Below are positions 21,454-32,540 of a stretch of DNA of 64,000 nucleotides, in pieces. Numbering within the stretch: the stretch's first letter is position 1; every line of letters starts with the position of its first letter. The notes beneath the pieces were generated by a model, which ran no database searches, was not told where the DNA came from, and saw nothing but the letters and a program-made list of their open reading frames with translations. Position numbers and translations under genes: made by a program. This stretch comes from Metridium senile (taxonomy: Eukaryota; Cnidaria; Anthozoa; Actiniaria; Metridiidae), in the NCBI GenBank assembly GCA_949775045.1, contig OX459098.1:11690741-11754740 (forward strand), given 5' to 3'.

Positions 21454-21838
21454 TGTATTTTTTATTACAAATCAACACAATCTTTCATTATATTAGCTTA
21501 GTTATCATATTCATATATGTATGGTACATATCGATCATTTTATATTATATATGTTTATTTCAAAATTCATACTTGATCCCGTTTCTATTTATGTTATTTC
21601 TATTTAATGTTATCTTTTTTTCGTCTCGTCTTTTCTATTCTATAATATTATGCTAACTAAAAACTCATTGACCATAATATATATAAAATTTCTTATGTAA
21701 GCTATCTATCTTGGTTAGCCAGCAATGGTTATTATAGGTAGCCTGTACCTTATCTACTGTTCAATAACATAAATTGTAAATTATGTATATATATACCTAA
21801 GGTACTGAATAAACTTTTGTCATTGTCATTGTCACTGC

Positions 21839-22267
21839 GCGAAACTGATGAAATTGTAAAAGCGGGCCAGGCAAAGTGAAAGTGTTCAAGAATGGAGGAA
21901 CAGCAGACCTATCTTCAATAAGACCTTGTGCTTGCCCTTGCAGAGTGTTGACATTGTTCGCTATGCTCTCGTTCGTCCCCATGTTGGATGTGGATGGTGT
22001 TGGATGGAAAATTGCTGGGCCTTGAACAGCCTGAACCGCCACCAGAGCTGCCTGAGTAGCTGGTGCGTTAATTGCGGCCAAAACTTCCGGTGAAAGGGTC
22101 GATGTAGAACTGTCCAGTTCTCCCTGATTCGCGGATCTAGTGCCAATCGACGAGGCGGCCGAATTTAATGCTGAACTTGTCGCGTTTATGGCTCTCTTCG
22201 CTAGTGGCGGAACGTACTCCGCTTCTCTACTGTTGCGTGTACTTCCGATAGACATCGGGTAGACCAT
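21839..22267 (-). pseudogene. DIRS-like gag, upstream half (split by LINE)
   Basis: From ATG 22267 the frame reads MVYPMSIGSTRNSREAEYVP, then an Ala/Ser/Thr-rich region with TLSPEVLAAINAPATQAALV, and NVNTLQGQAQGLIE, before meeting the LINE tail at 21838. It continues conceptually at 16526 on the other side. Composition and motif order resemble the fragments at 9366-9680 and 27880-28217. Gag-like proteins of these elements are thought to package RNA. Confidence 0.6.
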
Positions 22268-22559
22268 GTGGTAAATTAGACCAAAACTTTAGAAAGTTAT
22301 TCAAGCACAAAACAAAACAAAACATATTTGTCCACAAAACAAAGCAGCAAGCAATCGCAGCAGATTGCTAAACACACGGCCTTATGTGTAAGTCCCTGCA
22401 TAACATAGGGACGCCCCCAACAATCATGAAAGCAACCGCTGAACAGCCCATGTTCACCACATCAAGCCCAGCAACACAAAACACATTGCAGCAATACACA
22501 CCTCAAGTTTAACCTTGCCTAAATTCCATTTAGCCCCATACAATTAAATGTATATATAT
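22268..22559. other. 5' flank of DIRS-like gag, no gene
   Basis: A/C-rich sequence with caaaacaaaacaaaac and gcagcaagcaatcgcagcag. It is probably the 5' untranslated or terminal region of the DIRS element whose gag starts at 22267. Confidence 0.35.
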
Positions 22560-24185
22560 CTATACATATGTATCCTTAGTTAAGGTTCTCGAGAAGTTTT
22601 GTTGCAACCCCTGACAATATGGAATGAGGGCACTGAATATACCTCTCGTAACAGTCTGAAGACCATCCATTAACCATCTGTTAATACATCCTTGGTCAGT
22701 AAATGTCCGGATGCATATTGAAAAGGGGTCCCATGGTATTTCCCTTTTTGTCAGATAACAATACATGGCCTCAACAGGATAGATGGACTGATTTGTTTTC
22801 CCTATAAAAAGTGTGTCCCAATCGAAAAGGATCAGATTTTTGAAACCTTAATTTTGGACATATAACTGGGATTGGTTTGGGATGGAAAGAATTCAAATGT
22901 CAAGTGGAGTCATATCAGTATCAGGGCTGAATCTAGAATTACATGTTAGTTCTCCAAGGCGTAGGAAACCAAAGAAGGCAAGCAACTACAAAGGCAAACA
23001 ATTCCTGCCAGGCATTTGATGCCTGGCTGCCCTAAATGCTGCCGGGGCTTGAAACCAGTAAGTTTCAAATATACCTCCAAACCCTATGGAGCCAGCGGCA
23101 TCAGTATAAAGAGATAAAGTATCTGATGTCACCCAGGTTGATGACAACCAAGTCCTTAAAGAAACTTTTGCTCAATTTGATATGATGGTGAGGTAAGGAA
23201 ATGTTCCTAGTGAGCTGGATCATTGAAATTATAGCATGTGCCCCTGACGCCCCCAGCTGAAGCACTGCTCTGGGGTCCTTGTTTAAAAAGAGGATATTCC
23301 TTTTTGAGAGCTAACAGTGCAACAGTGAAGATAGTCAGCCATAGGTGCTGATCGATTTGAGACCAAATTAGTGACTTATCTAAACCCGCCTTCTGTCTAA
23401 ATTTATGGTCATAAATAGCCCACCCTAAGCATTTGTGCACCCTAGCAGCGTACCTAATTAAACTTAGATAAGATAATAGCTCTTGAGCTCTTAAAGGATA
23501 CTTCAGTGCGGACACGCTCATGTAGGTGGTAAAGGCGGTAGTCCACTGTTCAATGTCGGTGATAATGGATGTGGCTTTTCTTTTCGTCACTTTGATAACG
23601 ATATTTTCCAAGGAGAGTGTAAGGTTGTCATCCTTGTCGTAGAGGCTTAGATTTTTGGGTAAAATTTTTGATAAATCAAAAAACTCACCTTTTTGTATTT
23701 CCCTGACGTAAGATGCTGGTAGTTCCTGATTGGGGTTCACTACAACTGGTGTAATAGCCTGTAGTTGTAGATCGGCCAGAGTAGTAGGTGATTCAGTGTT
23801 TGGAAGATACTTTGTGTCTGTTGTAGTTGTGTTGTCGATGTCGAGTTTGTGTTGCTTTGTAGGGCATTCACAGTAGCACGAGCTGCCTGTGAGGCGATGT
23901 CCCTTGATGTCTCCTTTACAGTGCTAGTGATCATGGCCTGTAAGGTCTGAAGTTGGGTCTCCCTGAACTGTGTGTTGTTCCCCACGAGGTCTTGGGGGTG
24001 TGTTGGTATTTCCTATGAAATACTTGTGCTTACTGAAGTTGTTGTTGTTGAATTGGAAGACAACGTATTAATGAATTGAGGGCACCCACCGAACGAAGGC
24101 CATTCACTCTACATAGCTCTTGGAGCTCTTGCAATGATAATCCATCCGTGGCTGTTTGGTCAACATTTAATGACCTTGATCGGGA
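22560..24185 (-). pseudogene. Deleted DIRS element: gag, RNase H scrap, recombinase
   Basis: Minus-strand order is as follows. A SAP-like motif at about 24180-24070 (LSLQELQELCRVNGLRSVGA) opens gag. Then MGNNTQFRETQLQTLQAMI (23985), and MNPNQELPASYVREIQKGEF with IEQWTTAFTTYMSVSALKYP and LGWAIYDHKFRQKAG (23740-23207), ending CYNFNDPAH. At about 23130-23040 is SLYTDAAGSIGFGGIFETYW, the first RNase H motif. Then FFGFLRLGELT and CPVxA-like PVEAMYCYLTKR (23000-22730), matching the core of the tyrosine recombinase of DIRS/Ngaro elements. Reverse transcriptase is deleted and stops occur, so it is dead. Confidence 0.7.
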
Positions 24186-25080
24186 ACAGTGATGAATGTA
24201 GTAGATTAGCCGTAGTACAGGGAAATCGCCGAAATTAATGATTTCTAGTAAAAAACTGAGTCAAAGATCGTTAGATTTGTCTGTAGAATTTGTTTGTAGC
24301 CAGGTTGAACTTGATTACACACACAGATTGACAAGAATTGTAAAGAGAGCTGTGATTGGACTACATAATTGGGTGCATGTGAATACATTGTGTATCTAAG
24401 TGACCTTCGTACCCGTCTTTGTCTTGATAGTATTTCATAGCAGATGGAACCTATTAAGCTAATGGCTTGAATTTTTAAATCCTTTTTAGCTGGTTTTGGT
24501 ATTAGACCCATGCCTTAAGCCTCCTGAGTAACTTACTGTGTATTAATATCTTGAAAAATGATCAGTTTTTCATTCATGCTAACGAGCCAAGCTGCATGAA
24601 TTTCTAATCAGGGTATTTAACTCGCATGTGTTATTTCTTTTATTTGATAGATTCATTATCCACTTTCCTTTAATGTTCTAGCAATAATCCATGTAAACAT
24701 GTTTTCAAATAAACATTCATTATTAAAGTAACTATTTTCATTGATTACAACGCATTTTTATCATTTTTGGCTCACCTCTCTTTTTACTTGGGACATCACC
24801 TTGTAATGGTTTTGCGTGAAGTTGAACAGAATTTAGGAATAAGGAATTCAGCGAATATCTGATGTGTATGTGTGTATGTTTTAATGTCAAAGATTCTCAC
24901 CCATGCTATTGCCAATCGTGACCAACACAAAAATAGCAGCAATTGCAAGATACTTAACGTTCATTGTTCATTAATAAATAATTTATTTATTTATTAATAC
25001 ATTAATAAATTATTATTGTTCAGTTTCAGAATCATTAAACATCTGGATATTATCTTTTGGTGTCACAACATGTAAACAAA
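24186..25080. other. No gene supported
   Basis: AT-rich. It contains an atttattaat-type simple repeat at 24965-25020. The minus-strand open frame 24245-24511 has no recognisable motif and I treat it as chance. Confidence 0.4.
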
Positions 25081-25081
25081 C

Positions 25082-25475
25082 ATGACCATCACGGCCCGGC
25101 ACAGAAATTGTGCTGTTACTGCGTTTCTTTTGATTTTAGTCATGGAAGATGATTATAAACTAAATAGACCAAGAAAATTAGCCAATAAGGCAGTGGACGA
25201 GAAGAACGCGATTGAAGATCCCGAAGTGTATTGCTATTTTTTTCACCTTTCTATTTGTTTTACATCATCAATACCATAACACCTTCCTTAAAAAAGTACA
25301 AAACGTAACATCCAGTGTTTCTGTGGATGGACTTGTGGCTGTCAAACTGAAATTTTTGGCTACTGGGGAGAGTTTTCATTCCCTCGAGTACTCTCTTCAG
25401 TTCACAGAGAAATATCGTAATATCAGTATCTGCCATTGCTTCTTGATTTCATCTTCACTGCGTTCTCGAAAATAA
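25082..25475 (+). pseudogene. Harbinger-like transposase scrap
   Basis: The plus-strand frame at 25290-25440 reads VSVDGLVAVKLKFLATGESF then HSLEYS. This matches the helix-turn-helix linker common to PIF/Harbinger (DDE_Tnp_4) transposases (L.FLATG.S...L...F). A small open stretch MEDDYKLNRPRKLANKAVDE lies upstream at 25143. No catalytic region follows. This is a fragment at best. Confidence 0.35.
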
Positions 25476-25480
25476 CTCAG

Positions 25481-25860
25481 TCAGAGGCTTCGAATTTACC
25501 TCACTCAAATTCCTGTCTCCATATAGGACTGCAGGTTGTGGTTCCACAATTGGTCATTGTCACTCTAAAAATGCAGCAGCTTCTCATTATCTTTTGACGA
25601 CCACTCTTGCGATTCTTTGGCTTTCACGCTTTTCTTGACGTCCTCTTTCATATACGAAAGAGCTTCAAAGAATTTCCAATTCGACTACAGACCTTCCTGT
25701 TCTTTCTTTCACTTGTCATGCTTGTCTGTAGTCCATGAAGTATCTATTTCAAAGTATTACAATCGATGTTGTACTTTTCGCTTGAATTTGCTCGTACAGG
25801 GCAGCTTTTGTATTCCAAAGAACCTGTGTTCCACAAACAGGGAATAGGTCTTTAGTCTAG
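25481..25860. other. Unassigned, possible decayed coding
   Basis: On the minus strand there are short open pieces such as HRFFGIQKLPCTSKFKRKVQ, separated by stops. They may be the decayed 3' continuation of the gene at 25862-30155. I cannot support a product. Confidence 0.2.
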
Positions 25861-26639
25861 AATGAGTTCATTCTTCATTTTATCATGCTGCGGCGCTTAC
25901 TCGAGTAAATCTCAAGCTTTCCAACAACTGCCACTGGCAACGGTTATCTTCAGTCTTTTAACTTTGGAATTCTTTCTTTTTCCTTTCTTGGATTTCCTTG
26001 GAAGATTGTTTAGCCATACCATTTTGCGATTTTCCAGCATTCCCAGTGGAAGTTGTTTTATCTAATTTGAGCATAATTATAACGGATTTACAATTTGTTA
26101 TTTCTTTGTAACATAAGTTTCAATATTAACCGTATAGTTTTACATACAACATTTGTAATAATTGGGACGTATAATATTCACACTCTGATTTGTGTGTGAC
26201 TTACCGGTTTCATGTTGGAAGCTTTATCTAGATACTTTAGGATGCTCTCTTCCACTCATTTGAAATCCTTGTTGTCGGTGTCGTCTTCAGAGGAGTACTC
26301 AGCATACTGGAGAGAGGTAATGTCGAACGACTCACCAGCTTCTTTGTACTCTCTGTCATTCATCGAATCCCAGGCAGTGTGCTTGTTTGTTTCCTCACTT
26401 ACAAATTTATTCCACCAATGCAGGTCATTTTGTCTCATACATGGTGAAAGTTGTTTGACTGCCTTGGTCATTGTATCCAGCTTGCATCCCTTCTTGTTTT
26501 CAGGCCGTAACACACTAGATGCACCCGGAGGTAACCTGTCTAAGGCTAGCATAGGCTTTTCTGGCACCCAGCATGTTTCATCGGTCTCGCCAACCCATAG
26601 CTTGTAGCTCATCACTACTTCCCTCTTGTCGTTTTTTTT

Positions 26640-27457
26640 TTTTTTTAATTCTTAGGCATGCAGCTGGCTGTGATACTACAAAGGATAGATGATGGGCGTG
26701 AGTCATTTTTTGATGTCGTGTATGTTGTCAACATATATGGTGGATGGTCTTGGAGTATAACTGTTGCTGATGACATTTCTTAGCGCATCCAGTGTACACG
26801 CATCCGTCTTTTTCAACAAAACGGAAATTCTACTAAACATCTACAACAATAGAGGATGTCGAACTTTAGCAGACTTCTTACTAATCTAACTAACATGCTT
26901 TTTTACTTGTTTTACCTGATCCACATCTTCATAGGTGCGACCCACCATGAGATATGACAACCACACCTATTAGAAGAAAACATATTTTTTAAAAGTTCTT
27001 TAACAATGGGCAACACAATATTTCTTTAACTACTACAAAGGAGAGCAAGTTATGCCCTGCTAGCAAAGGTGTATTTCAACGGAAATATTAGCTGTATTCT
27101 GTACGCTACTCTTAAATCCGAGTTTAGATAAAGTAATATATGTCTGTCTGTCATGCTATGCTCGGCTGAAATTGCCTTACAAATAGGGACTGTATCGCTT
27201 TTATTGTTATAAAAAAAGGAACATACCTTTTTAAATGTATTTTTTTCTTAACAAGAAAGGCACAAAATGAAAGTACATAGATGTTCTTGCAATCTCGGTA
27301 GCAGTTGTCCATCTGCCAATATAATATTGGCGGCAGGCTTCCGGCCTAAATGGGAAGTAAAATGATCACTGTCAGTCAATATTAAACTGAATATGTATCA
27401 CAATAAGGAAGCTACCACCATAGTGAAAACAAAAAAGAACTATTTCAGGTTGCTTAC
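26640..27457. other. Introns and one weak exon of the 25.9-30.2 kb gene
   Basis: A poly-T run at about 26630-26646 and AT-rich intron sequence. The weak exon at about 26680-26800 is described with the parent gene. Nothing else is supported. Confidence 0.35.
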
Positions 27458-27879
27458 TGTTTCTTTTATTGTTTTCAAAGTGACAAGCATGGCATTTGCA
27501 GTGGTATTGGTGTCTTGAGGCCATCTTGCAAAGTCTACAAGACATGTGGACAAGTTGTTGCCATGGGAAATAACGCCAGTCACGTAAACTTTGGCATATT
27601 CCCCATCACTCTGCAGGAGTATAAATAATCATCGTTCAGATCATCGTTCCTGAGATGCGCATGTATACATTAATTTTCTGAAACGTTTCCTAACAAAAAG
27701 GTTTTTTTTAGAAATAATCCTCAAAATTGCTTAATTTCTTATTTCTTATTTCTTACATTTTTTTTACAGTTTAATGATGCAAATGGTTTACGTTTCTTTA
27801 CTCACTGATTTATTTCAAATTTTGTCAGTATAACCTTTATAAACGAAAGTGGGCACGCTGGAGTCGAACCACTCTCAAG

Positions 27880-28437
27880 TAAACTCTGAGCTTGATTACT
27901 CAGAATACTACCAGATAGAACGGACCAGATAGAACGGATGGCGTGTCTCCAGTTGAAGTTGAAGGCGCACTTGACGAAAGAGGCGTGCTGGCGGCCATTA
28001 CTGCCGATTGCACCATCGTGCTTAATGGTGCTTGTAGTGCTTTGACGAGTGAAGCCACTAATTCCGGCGACAGCTGTACAATAGGGGACAACGTAGCAGC
28101 AGACGTAGATGTTGTAGTTGAAGAGTTCGATGAGACGATTGGCAACGAACTGTCCCGGCTATTTCTCGAAGATCGAGGCATATTTTTCTTCTTCAAACGT
28201 CGACAAGACAGCACCAAAACACACCAAATTAACGCCGATTACGTAAAAATATCAAGTGGAGACTATGATGTAACTTGTTTGAGTTGAAAACGAACTTGAA
28301 AGCCGCTAAAGGACGAGCAAAGCAATAGCAAATTCCAAGCAAATATCGACTGGCAAGCAACCCACAAGGCATGTACAAGCTGTCCACCGCTGACCATAAT
28401 TGACTCCAAGTTAACTTTGCTTATAAATAACCCCATC
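27880..28437 (-). mobile_element. DIRS-like gag 5' fragment, copy 2
   Basis: A copy of 9392-9955. The minus-strand frame 28217-27900 begins MVLSCRRLKKKNMPRSSRNS and contains SPELVASLVKALQAPLSTMV. The upstream 220 bp matches copy 1, but the stretch with the NRF-1-type palindrome is missing (junction caaggcatgtacaag). The fragment lies in an intron of the host-like gene at 25862-30155 and stops at the same internal point as copy 1. Confidence 0.6.
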
Positions 28438-29689
28438 AAAAATGACTACAAAAAATGGGCAAGTACAATCCATGGCTTTTACATCAAAAATATAATTACC
28501 TTTGATGGAATGCGGAAGTGGGGTATGTTAGTTTTGGTTTGGTCCATGCTGTCTATAATGATGGATAAATATTTTTGTAGGCTTTTTCTAGCTTTTTTTT
28601 GATGCTTGTAGTATTTCTTTCTCACTCGCCTGAAAACATATTTGTTACAAATAATTAGAGATCAATGGAAAAATCAGTGTTGTTGGAAAGAACTGTTCCT
28701 TTCTTCCTTTTTGTGCAGCAGTATACTACAATCATTTTCAGTTTCAATTAACAAAATTAAATTTATATTTAACAAAAGTATATAGTTAAATAATTAAAAG
28801 TATACTCACGTTTGCTGTATCAAGTGCACCCTTTTAATTTCAAGCCAGGTCAGCTTTGTTCGCTTATTTTTTAGTTTAAGCTCGTTTTTGATGAGGGTAC
28901 ATATCCCCCATTTGGTGAATCGGTTTATAAATAAATAACGAAAGGTGTACAAGTTAACATACATAAAGAAAAAGCTATCCTTTAAGGAATAATATTACCG
29001 ATTATTATAGAATGTTTGCTTCATCATAGTCATAGACATTGATAATATCAATTTCATCATTCTAATTGTGTTCTTTTTCTTGTTATAATATCATCATGAT
29101 GCATTATATAAAACTATGTTTGTTTATTGGTATTTTGCCATAGTGTATGGTATATAATTTTACTTAGGTGGCTTGTACTGTCCATCCACATACCTTTGGT
29201 ATGGTAACATATGGATAGCGCTGCAGCCACATTCTCCGGAATTGCGTGAGACCTAGTGTCTTTTTCCCTTGAAAGCTTCCTTGTATGTCTTATACACTTG
29301 CAGTTTCACTACACATGAAGGAAGATGGAATTTTTTTTAATCTGGCATACGGTCTGTCGTTGTTTCAACATATTTTTCAAACCATATCTGTGCTGCAAGC
29401 ATACATGTCGATTCCTTTCTGTTCCCTCCACGCATACTCATAGGTGGGGTACGGCCTGCTTCAAAGTGTACTCTTAAATTGTGGAATCTGAAATAAATTC
29501 AAAAAATAAACATATATAATGATGCATAATCAGTCAACCAACTAGACGGGCAATGACATAATGTTTCTATTTCTTCAGTACTTGATACAATCGCCTGACA
29601 TTTGCAGCACTATTGTATACACGCAAATTATGTTTTCTTTATGATTATTTACTAACATGCCATTGCTAATTCCATAGGACAATAATAAT

Positions 29690-29790
29690 AAACTTTATTT
29701 GAAGAAGGTTAAACAAACACTTACAAAGTGCACAAGTTTAGCAAAACCTAATCTTCCACTTCTTACCTTTTTACCAGTCCTGCTGATAAA
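29690..29790 (-). mobile_element. Short 3' end of a LINE
   Basis: On the minus strand the segment ends aaataaagtttattattatt followed by gtcc, a LINE-type 3' tail with a short repeat. Coding sequence is absent, so it is a severely 5'-truncated insertion. Confidence 0.45.
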
Positions 29791-30282
29791 CACTCTTTCC
29801 CTTTATACGATATTCAAACAGCAGCTTTCCATTTTCAGCAGGGATACAGCAGAAATAGATAATTCAAAATAAATTCTCTTTGGCTTTCTTCAGATCGCTC
29901 CCAAAATTCACTAATACAGTCTTGTATAAGTTGTGGTGTTAAAGCTGAAGTCAAACACTTAGTTCTGCAGGAAGTCTTAGTAAGGGCGGTAGCCAGGTAC
30001 TCCCCTGACTTAAACTTCCGATATTTCAGTTTCCAAACAGTTTCTTTGCTAGTAATTTTACATTTTGAAATGGCATTTTCCAGTTTGTAATGGCATGTTG
30101 TTCTCGATACTAATTTCTGCAAGTAATGCAAATTTCCTGTAAGTTTAAAATCCACTGGGATTTCAAGTCCTTTACCCTGTCCTTTGTTGTACCGAGCACC
30201 AATGAAATCTGTCTCAATCTCCCCATAGTTACGCAGAAATTTGCTTTATACCTTTGAAAGCTCTATAGGAACATGAGGAAGG

Positions 30283-32040
30283 AAGGAAGGTAAACTTTAT
30301 TTAAATCACGGTAAAAACATCATTATTATTACAAGTACAATTAAAATAATTATAATTAAAATTTACTGCTTTCCATGTTTGCCGTGGGAATCGGATGTGT
30401 ACAACGTATTGATAGCTTTTTTAAATTTGACAATACTTGTACTTTCACGTACATGTAGGGGAAGTTCGTTCCATAGTTTTGAAGAACTATAGACAAAACC
30501 TCCCCTTACATACTCTGTTTTTGGTTTTGGTAGTTTGAGGCAATTCTCGTTATTCCTGAGTTGGCAGTATTGCTCTTGTTTGCAAAATAGATCTTGCAGA
30601 TATTGTGGCGCATACCCATTCATTATTTTGCAGGTTAGAACTAATTTTTGCTTTTTGCGCCGTATGTCTAAAGTGCTCCATTTGAGCTTTTCTAGGAGAT
30701 CTTTGGACCTAGTTTCATAGGTAGACTTAGTTATAGCCCTGGCGATTCTGTTTTGTAACTTTTGTAGTTGACTAAGGTTATCATATAATCCGTCCCACAC
30801 TTGGCTGCAATAGTCGAAGTGAGGAAGGATTAATGCGTCATATATCTGTATAGCGCTTTTAGTTGTTAAATAAGTTCGATTTCTCTTTAGAGTACCGATT
30901 GCTGAGGCTATTTTTTTCGTGATCTCTTTTATGTGCACTGACCAATTAAGGTTCTTGTCGATTGTTACTCCTAATGTTTTAGTTTGATCAACTTTTTTAA
31001 TTTTTTGGTTTTAGATTTTTATATCTAAATCAATATCACCATGTGTCGTGAATTTTTGTCTGGATGCCATTACCATGAATTCCGTTTTAGTTACATTTAA
31101 AGTTAGTCGATTGTCATTTAGCCATCGGTGTAAACTATCAAGTTCTATGTTAATTGCTGATTTAATGTCAGCTATATTATCAGATGCTAAACTTTTTTTT
31201 TTTTTTAATTGTTTTTATTTCAAACACACATTTACAATTACAAGATAGTGTTACATAATTAAAGAACAAAAATAAATATATATGTACATATAAATAAATA
31301 TAATAATGTAATAATGATGTTAATAATATAATGTTAACTGTACTAGAAAAAGGGAAAAAAAAAAGGAAATTAAGGAATGTTAATGTTTAGATCATAAAAC
31401 GAGGGCGTCTCTCGTTTTATGATCTAAAGAGACGAGAGAATGATGCTAAACTTATGCTTGTTTCGTCTGCGACCATTCTAGGTGTAGCTGCTGAAAGGCA
31501 GTTTGGTAGATCATTTATGTATATTAAAAACAGTAATGGCCCGAGATTGCTTCCTTGCGGAATACCGAATTTCACTTCACATGGCAACGAGAGTGATCCA
31601 TTAACATTGCATTGCTGTGATCGATTGCTAAGATATGAGTTAAACCATACAATAGCTTTGTCATCTATACCATAGTATTTTAGTTTTGTTAATAAAATGC
31701 TATGATCAATTGTATCAAAGGCTTTTTTCAAGTCTATGAACACTATACCATTAAACATTCCTTTGTCAATGTTAAGTGACCAGCTGTTTTTTGCTTCGAT
31801 TAGAGCAGTTACAGTGCTGTGAAGATTTCTAAATCCCGATTGGCTCGGAGTAAGTAGATTATTTTCATTTAGATGAGCATAAAGCTGATCATATATTATT
31901 TTTTCAAAGATTTTTGATATCACTGGAATAACCGATGTGGGTCGGTAATTACCAGGGTCTTTTTTTATGAGCTCTATAAGATGGGATGAAACGTTCAATT
32001 TATGAGCAAAATAGGCCGTTTTTAACTGATTTAGAGCCAA
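30283..32040 (-). pseudogene. CR1/L2-like LINE, 5'-truncated, frame-broken
   Basis: The frame 32079-31417 (LINE part from about 31990) gives GNYRPTSVIPVISKIFEKII, FIDLKKAFDTIDHSILLTKL and GIPQGSNLGPLLFLIYINDL; the region of the FADD box reads MVADETSIS, so the second aspartate of the catalytic pair is changed. The later frame 30938-30363 gives HFDYCSQVWDGLYDNLSQLQ, KLQNRIARAITKSTYETRSK and SSSKLWNELPLHVRESTSIV, the C-terminal region. A 247-bp retro-insert (31195-31441) separates the two. The 3' tail has ccttccttcc repeats near 30283. Confidence 0.8.
31195..31441 (-). mobile_element. Retro-insert with poly-A, 12-bp target duplication
   Basis: The direct repeats gatgctaaactt flank it (31183-31194 and 31442-31453). 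On the minus strand it ends gaaataaaaacaatt then a run of about 15 A, so it has a polyadenylation signal and tail. Its 5' end carries an inverted repeat, ttagatcataaaacgag facing ctcgttttatgatctaa. No coding. This is consistent with LINE-driven insertion of a transcript 3' end or a SINE-like RNA. Confidence 0.75.
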
Positions 32041-32079
32041 TAAAGTCCAACAAACTATGAACGAGTGGGCGGATATCAT

Positions 32080-32261
32080 AAGGCTTTCCTTGCTGATTTA
32101 TCAGAATGACCGCTGACAATGTAATTGACATTTCAGCTCACAGTGGTTCCCTGTTTGTGGCGTGTTTGTACCGTGGACGAGAAGGGCCACTTCAAACATC
32201 AATGCTTTTGATCATGTTCTCGACTTACACTTGTGTTATTTTCTCACAAATAAATTTATAC
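32080..32261. other. No gene seen
   Basis: Spacer between the LINE and the SINE; no supported features. Confidence 0.4.
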
Positions 32262-32540
32262 GTATGTAGGTCTGATCCGCGGTTATATGATGTGTGTATG
32301 ATTATGATCGTCGCGGAGAAATAAGCAATTTATGCAATTGCAATTATAGAAGCCAGAAAAAAATTTGGGACTTCAACGGGATTTGAACCCATGACCTTTG
32401 CAGTACCAGTGCAATGCTCTACCAACTGAGCTATGAAGCCACATATGTTGGTAGGAGGTCATTTTGCTGAGTTCAATAAACCACAGAGTGAGATATGTAG
32501 ATATGTATGTGGGTCTGATCCGCGGTTATATGATGTGTGT
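32262..32540 (-). mobile_element. tRNA-derived SINE with 36-bp direct repeats
   Basis: The head is the tRNA-like segment 32368-32440, followed on the minus strand by ccaaatttttttctggcttc, ataattgcaattgcataaat and cgcgacgatcataat. The pattern is known to me from tRNA-derived SINEs of cnidarians. Direct repeats of 36 bp with one mismatch (core gtctgatccgcggttatatg) lie at 32262-32297 and 32505-32540. They are more likely two copies of the SINE tail in a tandem arrangement than a target duplication. Confidence 0.7.
32368..32440 (-). tRNA. tRNA-Thr(GGT)-like sequence, SINE head
   Basis: The minus strand reads ggcttcatagctcagttggt, agagcattgcactggtac and so on. The acceptor stem ggcttca pairs with tgaagtc (one G-U). 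The D-arm/A box is tagctcagttgg, the anticodon stem ttgca/tgcaa encloses ctggtac (anticodon ggt), and the B box is ggttcaaatcc. The cloverleaf is intact, but the SINE body that follows makes a working tRNA gene unlikely. Confidence 0.5.

Larger units (their letters stand above)
16527..21838 (+). mobile_element. CR1/L2-like LINE, 5'-truncated, carrying a mariner
   Basis: The element runs from the end of the endonuclease region to a 3' tail of ttgtcattgtcattg. It splits a DIRS-like gag on the opposite strand. Its reverse transcriptase is interrupted at 17111-20200 by the mariner element; removing that element and one TA joins the two halves in frame (KLVF / NRLLDF). The coding parts are 16530-17110 and 20201-21453. 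Confidence 0.85.
25862..30155 (-). pseudogene. Multi-exon uncharacterised element-associated gene
   Basis: Several minus-strand exons follow the order of a protein family common in cnidarian genomes (I believe DUF7869-like). These are 30155-29835 (CRTKCLTSALTPQLIQDCIS, EFWERSEESQREFI); 29482-29187 (FHLPSCVVKLQVYKTYKEAF then LTQFRRMWLQRYPYVTIPK, donor gtatgt); about 28905-28810 (GICTLIKNELKLKNKRTKLT, donor gtgagt); and 28629-28500 (KYYKHQKKARK, YLSIIIDSMDQTKTNIPHFR). Next are 27610-27458 (GEYAKVYVTGVISHGNNLST, CLVDFARWPQDTN), about 26800-26680 (YTPRPSTIYVDNIHDIK), 26615-26220 (MSYKLWVGETDETCWVPEKP, ADLHWW-like NDLHWWNKFV) and 26070-25970. Splice sites at several exons are canonical. A stop and a frameshift in the 29.2-29.4 kb exon and gaps elsewhere suggest decay. 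A DIRS fragment lies in one intron. Confidence 0.55.

Noticed and set aside
24245..24511. 88-codon minus-strand open frame
   Set aside because: No motif, no splice or start context, no second copy.
32368..32440. Functional tRNA-Thr gene
   Set aside because: The cloverleaf is intact but is followed by a SINE body and flanked by repeated tails, so a SINE is more likely.
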